Source of the DNA: Deltaproteobacteria bacterium UBA6106
GTDB lineage: Bacteria > Desulfobacterota > Syntrophorhabdia > Syntrophorhabdales > Syntrophorhabdaceae
Assembly: GCA_002428485.1 (NCBI GenBank)
Contig: DIWM01000035.1
Span: 29,404 to 93,403, forward strand
Direction of reading: 5' to 3'
DNA: 64,000 nt
Position numbers and translations under genes: made by a program. This document shows positions 8,296-17,117 of the stretch, one piece after another. The notes beneath the pieces are model-generated. The model saw only the letters and a list, made by a program, of their open reading frames with translations. It searched no databases and was not told where the DNA came from. Position 1 is the stretch's first letter, and every line of letters starts with the position of its first letter.

Positions 8296-9320
8296 AGAGA
8301 AGATCGTACTGCAGCTTTTGCGGAAAACTACTTGACGTTGACACCCTCGAGGGCAAGGACCGCCAGGTTTGCAAAGACTGCAAAAAGGTATATTATGAAA
8401 ACCCGCTCCCGGTGGCCTCCGTGATCCTCGCAAACAAAGACCGGGAGATATTGCTTGTAAAAAGGGAACGTGAGCCGTTCAAAGATATGTGGTGCTGCCC
8501 AATCGGGTTTGCCGAGGTAGGCGAGAGCATCGAGGCGGCCGCCCTAAGGGAGTTAAAAGAAGAAGCCGGCATTGACGGAAGCATTGTTCAGCTTATTGAT
8601 GTAAGCTCGCACAGAAATTTTTTTTACGGGGACCTTCTCATCGTGTCTTTTGAGGCAGAGAAGCTCGGCGGGGAGGAGATAGCGGGCGACGACGCAAGCG
8701 AGTACGGATATTTTCCTGTAATGAATCTCCCCAAGCTTGCATTCGATTCCCAGGAAAAGGCGATCCAGAGATTCGTAGAGTTAAAGAGGGATCTCTGGAG
8801 CATGCACGACTCCCTTGAAACCTTCGTCGAGAGGACCATCCAGGACAAGATCATATATCCCGGAAACCTTCTTTCCGACGAACTAACGGTGGCCGTGCAG
8901 GAGAACTCGGGAAAGATAGTAGACCTCTGGCTGAACGACATCTCTTCCAACCCTTCCACAAAGTCCTATCACCGCCACGACAGGGAGGACCTTATTTCCA
9001 GGGCCATGTTTATTCTTGGACAGTTTGAGCAATGGCTGAAAGGCGTAAGGACAGAGAGCGAATTCAAGAATTTTTATTATACGCTCGGTTATCAGCGGGA
9101 ACAGGAAGGCATACCCCTGGAGGAGCTTGTGAGTTCCCTGAGCATTCTCAAGAAACATATATGGATGTTCACGTATTCTTTCGGGGTGTGGGAAAAGGCC
9201 GTCGACATATACCGCATGTTTGAGCTCGGCGAGCGGCTTGTTTATTTTTTTGATAAGATCGTCTATTATACTGTGACCGGTTACAGGTCGGCAACGAAGC
9301 GGTCCGGGAAAAAACATTAA
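8292..9320 (+). CDS. Zinc ribbon-Nudix hydrolase fused to an RsbRD-N-like helical domain
   Basis: A three-part protein of 342 residues. Residues 1-35 form a zinc ribbon (CSFC, CKDC). Residues 37-165 are a Nudix hydrolase with the full box GFAEVGESIEAAALRELKEEAGI (pattern G-x5-E-x7-REL-x2-EE-x-G), expected to hydrolyse a nucleoside diphosphate linked to another moiety, often NADH-like. The last 170 residues are helical, with features I associate with the RsbR-type N-terminal sensor domain: SRAMFILGQFEQWL, a YxxLGxxREQEGIPLEELV stretch and LKKHIWMF. The substrate and signal are unknown. It overlaps the upstream methyltransferase gene by ATGA. Confidence 0.82.
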   Translation: MKRRSYCSFCGKLLDVDTLEGKDRQVCKDCKKVYYENPLPVASVILANKDREILLVKREREPFKDMWCCPIGFAEVGESIEAAALRELKEEAGIDGSIVQLIDVSSHRNFFYGDLLIVSFEAEKLGGEEIAGDDASEYGYFPVMNLPKLAFDSQEKAIQRFVELKRDLWSMHDSLETFVERTIQDKIIYPGNLLSDELTVAVQENSGKIVDLWLNDISSNPSTKSYHRHDREDLISRAMFILGQFEQWLKGVRTESEFKNFYYTLGYQREQEGIPLEELVSSLSILKKHIWMFTYSFGVWEKAVDIYRMFELGERLVYFFDKIVYYTVTGYRSATKRSGKKH

Positions 9321-9384
9321 AAGCTTTTCCATTATACAAACATATATACAAACATACAAAGCAACAGAGCGGAACGAGGCAGAA

Positions 9385-10767
9385 GTGACAAGGGGATCAG
9401 GCGAGAAGGTACATAAAAAAACGGTTTTAATGGTAACGACAATGTCCTCTTTTCTCACCCCGATGGCGCTGTCGATGGTGCACGTTGCCCTTCCGACGAT
9501 CGCAAAGGAATTTCTCATGGACGCCATTACCCTGAGCTGGGTCGCGACAGCATACATACTGACCGCGGCAGCGCTTCTTTTACCTTTCGGAAGGGTCGCG
9601 GACATCTATGGAAGAAAAAGGGTCTTTATCCTGGGCACGTTCGTTTTTACGGTAGCATCTTTCCTGTTGGGGATGGCGTGGTCTGCGGGGCCGCTCATCG
9701 CCTTCAGGGTCCTCCAGGGCGTTGGCAGCGCGATGCTGTTCGGGACCGGAATAGCCATGCTCAGTTCGGCCTTCCCTCCCGGAGAGAGGGGAAGGGCGCT
9801 TGGCATTAATGTGGCTGCGGTCTACCTGGGGCTATCCTGCGGCCCCCTTTTGGGCGGCTTGCTGACCCAGTATGTGGGCTGGCGAAGCATCTTTTTTTTC
9901 AACGTTCCCCTCGGCATACTCATAATCATTTTCTCTCTGTGGAAGCTGCGTGCAGAATGGGCGGAATCGAAGGGCGAACCCTTTGATCTTGTCGGTTCTC
10001 TCATCTATTGCGCGATGCTTGTCGCCCTCATGTACGGTTTTTCCATACTGCCGGGGATGGCGGGATCTCTTTTGATCGCAACAGGCATCGCCGGCATCTG
10101 CGCCTTTGTCGCCTGGGAGTTAAGAACGGGCAGGCCGATCCTTGACATAAACCTTTTCAGGACGAACAAGGTCTTTACCCTCTCAAATATTGCGGCGCTT
10201 ATCCACTACAGCGCAACCTTTGCAATAGGATTTCTTTTAAGCCTTTACCTCCAGCACATAAAAGGGTTAAGCCCGCAGAATACGGGGATCGTTCTTATCT
10301 CGCAGCCCCTGGTCCAGGCGGTCTTTTCGCCCATCGCGGGAAGGATGTCCGACAGGGTAGAGCCCCGGATCGTTGCCTCGACAGGCATGTCTATCACCGC
10401 CGTCGGCCTATTTCTCCTGGTCTTCCTTGATGCAGGCACCGGCATGTGGTTCATCGTATCCGCGCTCGCGCTCCTGGGCTTTGGCTTTGCGCTCTTTTCG
10501 TCTCCGAACTCGAATGCGATCATGAGCTCCGTGGAGAACAGGCTCTATGGCGTTGCATCGTCAATGCTTGGAACGATGAGGCTTCTCGGGCAGGCGTTCA
10601 GCATGGGCATAACGATGATGGCCTTCGCGCTCTATATCGGCGCAACAGAGATCGTACCCCAGCACTACCAGATGCTCCTGAAGAGCATAACGGCAATATT
10701 CACCATTTTTGGTTTTCTCTGCATTGGAGGCATCTTTGCGTCGATGACCAGGGGAAACCTCCGGTAA
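9385..10767 (+). CDS. MFS transporter, DHA2 (EmrB/QacA) family
   Basis: A multidrug-efflux-type major facilitator of 460 residues with about 14 hydrophobic segments. Motif A appears as LPFGRVADIYGRKRVF after the second segment; motif C-like glycine/proline pattern LGINVAAVYLGLSCGPLLGG is in the fifth. The N-terminal TMS holds MSSFLTPMALSMVHVALPTI, typical of DHA2 proton antiporters. The start is a GTG at 9385; no strong ribosome site is present. No regulator gene lies next to it, and the substrate cannot be inferred. Followed by a hairpin that may terminate transcription. Confidence 0.9.
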   Translation: MTRGSGEKVHKKTVLMVTTMSSFLTPMALSMVHVALPTIAKEFLMDAITLSWVATAYILTAAALLLPFGRVADIYGRKRVFILGTFVFTVASFLLGMAWSAGPLIAFRVLQGVGSAMLFGTGIAMLSSAFPPGERGRALGINVAAVYLGLSCGPLLGGLLTQYVGWRSIFFFNVPLGILIIIFSLWKLRAEWAESKGEPFDLVGSLIYCAMLVALMYGFSILPGMAGSLLIATGIAGICAFVAWELRTGRPILDINLFRTNKVFTLSNIAALIHYSATFAIGFLLSLYLQHIKGLSPQNTGIVLISQPLVQAVFSPIAGRMSDRVEPRIVASTGMSITAVGLFLLVFLDAGTGMWFIVSALALLGFGFALFSSPNSNAIMSSVENRLYGVASSMLGTMRLLGQAFSMGITMMAFALYIGATEIVPQHYQMLLKSITAIFTIFGFLCIGGIFASMTRGNLR

Positions 10768-10780
10768 ACCAATAGAGGCA

Positions 10781-10824
10781 GTGAAAGGTAAAATGTTCAA
10801 GACTTCTTGCTTTTCACCTTTCAC
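10781..10824. terminator. Hairpin downstream of the MFS gene
   Basis: GTGAAAGGTAAAA (10781-10793) is complementary, apart from one extra base, to TTTTCACCTTTCAC (10811-10824), followed by more CACTTTTCACATTTCAC words. It lies 14 bp after the MFS stop codon and may end that transcript or protect its 3' end. It belongs to the permuted short-word sequences seen in many gaps of this window. Confidence 0.45.
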
Positions 10825-10911
10825 TTTTCACATTTCACGACTTATAGTCTTTGCCATGAGCTATCAGCCATGAGCCATCCTCTCCTCAGTGGGTTGCCCG
10901 CTATTATTGTA

Positions 10912-10939
10912 TTGTAATTTGTTTTCCTCGGGGTATAAT
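10912..10939 (+). promoter_or_regulatory. Sigma-70 promoter of the TPR lipoprotein gene
   Basis: TTGTAA (10912-10917), a 16-bp spacer, then a consensus TATAAT (10934-10939). The TPR lipoprotein start is 36 bp after the -10 box, with GAGGAG in between. Confidence 0.6.
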
Positions 10940-10974
10940 AGGCGGGAATCCATTTTCGACACGAGGAGCGGGTG

Positions 10975-11415
10975 ATGTTAATAAAAAGTTTGTGTTATAT
11001 GGTGATTTTCGCGGCCCTCGTTTTTTTTGCACCGGGCTGTTCAGATAATCCGCACGAAGGAACGAGCGCAAAAGAATATTACGACAGGGCGTTCAGCTTC
11101 GCACATGCGGGCAACATCGAGGAGGCGATCAACCTGTACACCCTGGCTATCGAAAAGGACCCTGAATTCATCGATGCCTACTACAACCGGGGGGTCATGC
11201 ATTATTTTTTCAGGGAATATAAACGGGCCATCGAGGACCTGAGCAAGGTCATTGAAAAGAGGCCTGACCACGTCATGGCATACGCGAGCAGGGGCTCTGT
11301 GTACGATAAGATCGGCGACGATCAAAAGGCGTTGAGCGATTACCGCAAGGCAGCGCAGCTGGGAGACGAGGATGTGCAGGAGCACCTGCGGTCGAAGGGA
11401 ATATCCTGGCAATAA
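10975..11415 (+). CDS. TPR-repeat lipoprotein
   Basis: A 146-residue outer-surface or periplasmic lipoprotein. The signal ends FFAPGC, with the lipidated Cys around residue 22. Three tetratricopeptide repeats follow: AKEYYDRAFSFAHAGNIEEAI, AYYNRGVMHYFFREYKRAI and AYASRGSVYDKIGDDQKAL. TPR arrays bind other proteins, so it is probably a scaffold or assembly factor, but no partner is suggested by the neighbours. A GTG at 10972 is an alternative start; the ATG at 10975 is better placed after GAGGAG. It has its own promoter upstream and a terminator downstream. Confidence 0.85.
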   Translation: MLIKSLCYMVIFAALVFFAPGCSDNPHEGTSAKEYYDRAFSFAHAGNIEEAINLYTLAIEKDPEFIDAYYNRGVMHYFFREYKRAIEDLSKVIEKRPDHVMAYASRGSVYDKIGDDQKALSDYRKAAQLGDEDVQEHLRSKGISWQ

Positions 11416-11535
11416 AGGCAGTGAATAGTGAACGGTGAATGGTGAACGGTAAAAAACAAAAGAACTAAAGAAACCAGATAAACCAGTAGAACCGGGGAAG
11501 CAATCCGGCGGGAGCTGGGATAGGGCAACAAAAAA

Positions 11536-11570
11536 GGGCCTAAGTTGAACTTAAGCCCTTTTTAATTTTA
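11536..11570. terminator. Bidirectional intrinsic terminator
   Basis: GGGCCTAAG and CTTAAGCCC pair (one mismatch) around a TTGAA loop. A-runs precede and T-runs follow the stem, so it can work in both directions. It separates the TPR gene (plus) from the symporter gene (minus). Confidence 0.8.
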
Positions 11571-11579
11571 ATGCCTCAA

Positions 11580-13151
11580 CTATTTCTTCGCGGGAAACAG
11601 CTTATCCAACAGCTCCTTTGAAGGCGGTTTTGTCATGGCGCTTACCGCGAAATAGAGGATGCCGCAGCCGATCACCAGTATCCATTCGAAGGTGCCCATG
11701 CCGAGCTGCCTCTTGACAAGCACCGCCCAGCCGCCATAGATACTATACCCGGTTCCAAAGAGCACGGTGCAGAAGGCACCCCACTTCGTTGCGCCCTTCC
11801 AGTAATAGGATATGGCAGTTACGAAGACGAAGATGGCGCCGAGCCCCATGGCCGCAAGTCCCATGAAGATGGAGAGAAGCGGCGGAGGGTTGACAAGCGT
11901 CCAGTAGAACGGTATGAAGAGGAAAAGGGCGATGAGGAAATAGCCGAGGTACAGCATCGACTTATCGGAGACCTGAGGCCACCACAGCTTGATAACGTCG
12001 CGGGTGATGTTGGCGCTCATGATGAAGACCATTCCTGCAAGGGTCGAAAGGGCTGCCGCAAAAAGACCCATCGTATAGAGGGTCATCAAGGGCACGCCGC
12101 CGACGGCGTAGGCAAGGGCCGGAGCCGCGAGGTCTGCGCCCCAGGGCTTTACCTTGAGGAGGTTCGGGCCGTATATCATCCTTGCGACAAGACCGTTCGA
12201 AGAGCAGTCGAGCATGATGGGGATGCCGGCGATGATAAAGACGATGGTAAGGAGCGTCCAGTAGCCCTTCTTGTCAAGTTTTCCCATGCCGAGGAACCGG
12301 CTCACGTTGTGGGGGAAGCCGATGGCCATGGTGAAGAATAAGACCGGCGTGGCAAGGATGCCGACAAGGCTTGAGAAAAGCTGTGTCGGGCCCACCTGCG
12401 GGAGCTCGGGCCTCATGAGCTTTATCAGCGCAGGGCCCACCTTCGGCTCCATGTAGAGCTTCGATGTTATTTCATAGAACCCGCCTGCCCAGACGATAGC
12501 CCATATGCCCAGAAGTGCGCCGACGATACCGAGGAACGCCCCCTGGAAGGCCATTGACCACTGTGTCCCCACATATCCGCCAAGGACCATGTAGAGCCAC
12601 GCGATGAAGATGGATAGAAGGAGGCACCATAGCGGCGGAAGCCCGGTCGTTGCGTACCAGACGCCTCCGGCGGCCTTCAACTGTCCCACACAATACATAA
12701 AAAGAAAATAGAGCATGCAGACCGCCACAACGGTCTGGAGCATCTTGCTCTCGAAGCGCCTTCCAATTGTCTCGGGCAGGGTTGCCGCTCCGAGCTTTGC
12801 AGAGAACTCCCTTGTCTTCAGGGCGGCGAGCCAGCAGCAAGGGACGAGGCCGAGGAGGCTCCAGATGCCGGCGAACCACATCCCGGAGAACCCGACAGAG
12901 TAAACGATGCCGGTACTGCCGCAGAATGCCCAGCCTGAAAGGTATGACGCAGCAAGGGCGCAGCCGGTGATCGCTGGACCGATATCGCGTTTGCCGACAA
13001 GGTATTCCTCAAAAGAGCCTTTGGCTATCTTTCTCTTGCTGATAATCCCGAGCAAGATGGAAATAAAAAGCAGGATGGCGACGCCTATAACAGCTGATAT
13101 GGTTGTTGCGGGTGTTGGTTTTATCCAATCGAGATATGTTATCGGATTCAT
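11580..13151 (-). CDS. Sodium:solute symporter (SSS family)
   Basis: A secondary transporter of 523 residues with about 13 membrane helices, coupling sodium entry to uptake of a small solute. Sequence features of the family include GPAITGCALAASYLSGWAF in the first helices, LGLVPCCWLAAL, and a late GLFAAALSTLAGMVFIMSANITRD segment that contains the conserved sodium-site serines. It looks closest to organic-acid carriers of the ActP/PanF type, but the substrate is open. The frame continues upstream to 13235, but the ATG at 13151 is preferred: it overlaps the stop of a 52-residue membrane protein gene as ATGA, and GGGGGTGG lies before it. Confidence 0.9.
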   Translation of the reverse strand: MNPITYLDWIKPTPATTISAVIGVAILLFISILLGIISKRKIAKGSFEEYLVGKRDIGPAITGCALAASYLSGWAFCGSTGIVYSVGFSGMWFAGIWSLLGLVPCCWLAALKTREFSAKLGAATLPETIGRRFESKMLQTVVAVCMLYFLFMYCVGQLKAAGGVWYATTGLPPLWCLLLSIFIAWLYMVLGGYVGTQWSMAFQGAFLGIVGALLGIWAIVWAGGFYEITSKLYMEPKVGPALIKLMRPELPQVGPTQLFSSLVGILATPVLFFTMAIGFPHNVSRFLGMGKLDKKGYWTLLTIVFIIAGIPIMLDCSSNGLVARMIYGPNLLKVKPWGADLAAPALAYAVGGVPLMTLYTMGLFAAALSTLAGMVFIMSANITRDVIKLWWPQVSDKSMLYLGYFLIALFLFIPFYWTLVNPPPLLSIFMGLAAMGLGAIFVFVTAISYYWKGATKWGAFCTVLFGTGYSIYGGWAVLVKRQLGMGTFEWILVIGCGILYFAVSAMTKPPSKELLDKLFPAKK

Positions 13152-13306
13152 TCTTTCCACCCCCTTGTTATAATCCAGGTCCCTATGAAGGTCATAAGAA
13201 AAAGACCGATGATAAGGACCCACCAGACATACCATGGAGCCATCAGCACCGATGGGTCAGGTAATGTAACGGCAGGCGGTGGAACTACTGGTAATGTTGG
13301 CTGCAT
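13148..13306 (-). CDS. Small membrane protein, symporter accessory type
   Basis: A 52-residue reading frame with a strong ribosome site (AAGGAGGG, 8 bases before the ATG at 13306). It begins MQPTLPVVPPPAVTLPDPS, has one hydrophobic helix VWWVLIIGLFLMTFIGTW and ends IITRGWKE. Its TGA overlaps the symporter ATG, so the two are translationally coupled. Short single-helix partners encoded just before SSS symporters are known as symporter small accessory proteins; this one fits by size, topology and position. Its role, assembly or stability of the carrier, is inferred. Confidence 0.85.
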   Translation of the reverse strand: MQPTLPVVPPPAVTLPDPSVLMAPWYVWWVLIIGLFLMTFIGTWIITRGWKE

Positions 13307-13781
13307 AAATAACCCTCCTTAATCTTTTATTGAGAAAACTGCGTAGAACCTTCACCCCCTTTCAAATTTTTTTAATTAAGAAAAACTATAAACGAATGAC
13401 CGTGCAGACAAGATGGTAGTGTTTTGTTGAATTGTATACGTTTTGAACCCCCTTCCCCCTTGCCTTTTTTAATAATGATAGTGTTCTACGGGAAAATGTC
13501 AAGAAAAAAATCTCCTGTTTTTTGTAACTTCCTTCACAAAAACCATATTATTCAATATATCGGGCAGATTGAAGGCGACAGCCCGCAACAAAAGAACGTG
13601 CGGGAAGCGGCAACCGTCCGGATGTTTTTGTGGCGGTGAATAGCGAGAAACATAAACCCGTAAGTCATGAGGCGTGAGTCGTAAGGGGAGAAGAGTAATG
13701 GATGGCCTCGAGCGAGGAGTTAAAAAGGACCTAACGCCGAACGCTCCTTTGGGAATCCCGGCATACGATATAGGATGTATT
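13307..13781. other. 475-bp gap between smc and the symporter operon
   Basis: No reading frame here looks real. The symporter-proximal part is AT-rich and should hold its minus-strand promoter; the best candidate is TTGTCT with TATAGT about 15 bp later near 13385-13412, which is weak. A GntR-type word TTGTATAC lies at 13432-13439, just upstream of that. The smc-proximal part holds permuted-word sequence (CCCGTAAGTCATGAGGCGTG) like that at 56.97 kb. No clear smc terminator was seen. Confidence 0.5.
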
Positions 13782-16700
13782 TTACAGGCGGACAGAGACC
13801 GTCTTCGATATGCCCTCTTCCTCCATGGTGACCCCATAAATGGTATTGGAAGACTCCATGGTGATCCTGTTGTGGGTGATAAAGACGATCTGCGTTTTTG
13901 CGCTCATGCCCCTTATGATCTCGATGAGCGAGGAAAGGTTGGCGTCGTCGAGAGGGGCGTCGATCTCGTCCATGAGCGCAAAAGGGCTTGGCTTTGTGTC
14001 CATGATGGACAAAAGCAGCGCAAGGGATATAAGCGCTTTCTCGCCCCCGGAGAGAAGCTCCATGCGTATGACCTTTTTCCCTGCCGGCTGAACGAACATC
14101 TCTATCCCGCCGTTTTCCTGGTTGACAGAAAGGTAACCCTTCCCTCCCTTGAACAACATCTCGGTAAATTTTTTAAAGGAGCCGTTTATCTTTTCGAAAG
14201 TTTCGTTGAAGAGCTCCTTTGACAGGCCGTCTATCTTTATGATCGTTTTTTTGAGAGAATCCATCGCATTTTTCAGATCCTCTTTCTGCTGCTCAAGAAA
14301 GGAGGCCCGCTCTTTTAGTTCAAGGTATTCTTTCTCGGCGCGGAAGTTGATCTCGCCCATGTCGGCGATCTGCCCGGAGATGGTCTCCCGCTCCTCCTCG
14401 ATGCGGGGATTGGGTTGCAGCGTAATGCCTTCAGGGTCTTCTATGTGATAAACGGTGAGCAGCCTCTCCGTTATCTGATCTTTCTTGTCGGTAAGGATGG
14501 CGATATCCCTGTCCGTGCCTTCCCGCTTTGATCTGATCTTGTCGATTGCCCTGTTGACCGCGTCGATCCTTTCCTGCAGTGCGTGTTTTTCCGCATGGAG
14601 GTTGCCGAGCGCTGTTTTGAGCGCTTCAAGCCGCGCAAGGTATCTTTCGGAATCCGCCCTGAGGTCTTCGTACTCCTTTTCAAATTTTGATATTTTACCG
14701 GTACATTCTCCGATCGCCGCGCCAAGCTGCTCCATTTCCTTGTCCTTGCCCAGGATCTCGCCGGAGATGTTCTGTGTTGCCCCGCTTTTTTGCTCTATGT
14801 TCTCGCGAAGCGTCCGCAGGGCGTTTCGCCTGCGTTCAAGGCCGATAGTCATCTCGTGCCAGGCGGAGAGAGAAGCCTCGTGGTCCTGCTTGATCGCGTT
14901 TAATCCCTCCCTGAGCGACATCATGTCCGACTCGAGGCTTTCCTTTTCCTTTTCCAGCAACACCTTTTCCTGGAAAAGCTGCTCTGTCGGTGCCTGGGAT
15001 GTTTCGCCGAGGACATCGATCCCCGCGGAGAGTTCCTGTAGCTTTTCGATGGTGGTTTTCAGTTCGGTCTCTGCTACGATGATCTCTCTTTCAACGTCGC
15101 CGGCCTCTTTCTCTTTCTCTTCCCGGTATCTTTTTCGCTCCACGTACATGCTGTTCAGCATGTCATGCCGGGACTGCAGGTCCTTTACGAAGAGCCCCTG
15201 TTCCTGAAGGATAGCTGCCAGTTCCTTTAATTCTTTCTCGAGCCGGACCTTTTCTTTGAACTTTTTAAGGTCGACCCCCTTGTCGCCTTTCTCCCTGATA
15301 ATAAAGCCCCGGGAGTCGACGAAAACGGTATCGTTCATGAAGATGCCTTCCTCGCCCTGCTCAATGCGAAGAAGGGCATCCTGCACGGTTTCAACCCATT
15401 GTACGCTTATCTCAACCTCAGCGCCGTTCTGCGTGAATATGCCCCGCAGAGGGAAGAAGACATAGTTTCCTTCGCCTTTTTCCACGGCCTCCGCGATCCC
15501 GGCAGGATCCTTTGCGGTCAGTACGTGATATTCGAGCTCGTTGGCGAAAAACTTTTCCAGCGCCTTTTCTCTTTCCTCGGCGACCTTGATAAGGTTGATG
15601 AGCTTCCCCGTGTCGCCTCCCGCGGGTTCCGCAGCCTCATCATAGCCGCCAAGCTGCCGCAAAACCTCTTCCTTTGCCTGTTTTTCACCCTTCAGGCGTT
15701 CAACGGCATTTTTCGCCCCATCAAGCTCTCCGGCGCATTGTTCACGCTCTTTCAGTGTCTCCGACTCGCCGGATAGGGCGGAAAGCTTTTCCTGGAGACA
15801 TTTTTCCAGCGCCTCTTTGAGCGAACCGTGTCGACTTTCCAATCCTGTCAATATTCCCCTTAGTCGCTGTTCTTCCTGGATGCGCTTCTCTTCTCTCTTC
15901 TGTTTTTCCTGCGCGATGCGCTCGATCTCCGATATCTTATTTCTGATATCGGTCAATGCGCTCATGGTGACGAAGAGCTTGGTGCGTCCGTCTTCGACCT
16001 TTTTCTCCTGCTCCCCGATCTTTGCTTTCAATCCCTCGGTGGCCTCGCGGAGCCGCAGTTCCTCTCCTTCCTCTTTTGTCAAATCCAGACCGTAAGCCTG
16101 GACCTGCCGGTTCAGATCCACGATATCGTTTTTGTACGAGTCTGCCCGCGACATCAGGGTCGCTTTTTCTTCCGCCAAAGACAGTCCCTGTTTCTCAAGC
16201 CTCGCCTTTTCTTCTCTGATGTAGTCGATCTCGACGAGCCTCCCCTCCATATCCTTTTCCAGGCCTTTTATGTCGATCTCGAGCTGCCGTATGATGTTGT
16301 CGGTTAATGAGAATTCGGCGTCCTTCGCCCCCAGTTCCTGTTTTAGCTTTTCCTTGCCCTCCTCTTCCTTCCGGGCCTCTTCCTCGATCTCCTGCTGTCT
16401 TTCAATGATCTTCCCGATACGTTTTGTCAGCCGCGAGTATCCCTGAAGCAGGATATGCCTGTCTACCTCGTGGAGCTTGTCGGCAAGCTCTTTGTAGGCC
16501 TTCCATCTCTGCCACTCTCCATCAGCCTTTTCGAAGGATTTCGTCACCTCGCTGTAAATATCTTCCACCCTGTCGAGGTTTGTGCTTACCTCCTCCATCC
16601 TGCCCATTGCTTCCCGCTTTTTCTCCTCAAACCGGGTGATGCCGCTTGCCTCTTCTATGACGACCCTTCTTTCAAGAGGCTTCATCTGTGCGAAGTTTTC

Positions 16701-17117
16701 GATCTTGCCCTGTTCTATGATCGCATAGGTGTTTGTGCCGACCCCCGTGCCGAGGAAGGTGTCATGAATATCCTTGAGCCTTACGATGTTGCCGTTAAGG
16801 TAGTATTCATTGGTGCCGTCCCTGTAAATCCTTCTCTTGACATTGATCTCTCTGCTCCCGTCGGTGAGATCGACGGAGACCTCGGCGATGTTGACGGGCC
16901 TTTTGCCGTTGCTCCCATGGAAGATCACGTCGCCCATGTCCTTGATCCTCAGAGATTTCGTCCCCCGCTCCCCGAGCGCCCAGACGATGGCGTCAACGAT
17001 ATTGCTTTTCCCGCAACCGTTCGGCCCCACGATAGACGTGATCCCGTCGCCGAACTGAAAAACGGTTCTGTTCAGAAAGGATTTAAACCCGAAAAGTTCA
17101 AGCCTTAATAATCTCAT
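13782..17117 (-). CDS. smc: Chromosome segregation protein SMC
   Basis: The SMC ATPase compacts and segregates chromosomes as a ring-shaped dimer with ScpA and ScpB. At 1111 residues it is near the usual 1150-1200. The N-terminal head has Walker A VGPNGCGKSNIVDAI and the Q-loop. Two long coiled-coil arms (roughly 165-480 and 640-960) flank the hinge (VLTAKDPAGIAEAVEKGEGN and around). The C-terminal head has the ABC signature ELLSGGEKALISLALLLSI and Walker B FALMDEIDAPLDDANL. It overlaps the 3' end of gltX by ATGA, so both belong to one transcript. Confidence 0.97.
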   Translation of the reverse strand: MRLLRLELFGFKSFLNRTVFQFGDGITSIVGPNGCGKSNIVDAIVWALGERGTKSLRIKDMGDVIFHGSNGKRPVNIAEVSVDLTDGSREINVKRRIYRDGTNEYYLNGNIVRLKDIHDTFLGTGVGTNTYAIIEQGKIENFAQMKPLERRVVIEEASGITRFEEKKREAMGRMEEVSTNLDRVEDIYSEVTKSFEKADGEWQRWKAYKELADKLHEVDRHILLQGYSRLTKRIGKIIERQQEIEEEARKEEEGKEKLKQELGAKDAEFSLTDNIIRQLEIDIKGLEKDMEGRLVEIDYIREEKARLEKQGLSLAEEKATLMSRADSYKNDIVDLNRQVQAYGLDLTKEEGEELRLREATEGLKAKIGEQEKKVEDGRTKLFVTMSALTDIRNKISEIERIAQEKQKREEKRIQEEQRLRGILTGLESRHGSLKEALEKCLQEKLSALSGESETLKEREQCAGELDGAKNAVERLKGEKQAKEEVLRQLGGYDEAAEPAGGDTGKLINLIKVAEEREKALEKFFANELEYHVLTAKDPAGIAEAVEKGEGNYVFFPLRGIFTQNGAEVEISVQWVETVQDALLRIEQGEEGIFMNDTVFVDSRGFIIREKGDKGVDLKKFKEKVRLEKELKELAAILQEQGLFVKDLQSRHDMLNSMYVERKRYREEKEKEAGDVEREIIVAETELKTTIEKLQELSAGIDVLGETSQAPTEQLFQEKVLLEKEKESLESDMMSLREGLNAIKQDHEASLSAWHEMTIGLERRRNALRTLRENIEQKSGATQNISGEILGKDKEMEQLGAAIGECTGKISKFEKEYEDLRADSERYLARLEALKTALGNLHAEKHALQERIDAVNRAIDKIRSKREGTDRDIAILTDKKDQITERLLTVYHIEDPEGITLQPNPRIEEERETISGQIADMGEINFRAEKEYLELKERASFLEQQKEDLKNAMDSLKKTIIKIDGLSKELFNETFEKINGSFKKFTEMLFKGGKGYLSVNQENGGIEMFVQPAGKKVIRMELLSGGEKALISLALLLSIMDTKPSPFALMDEIDAPLDDANLSSLIEIIRGMSAKTQIVFITHNRITMESSNTIYGVTMEEEGISKTVSVRL

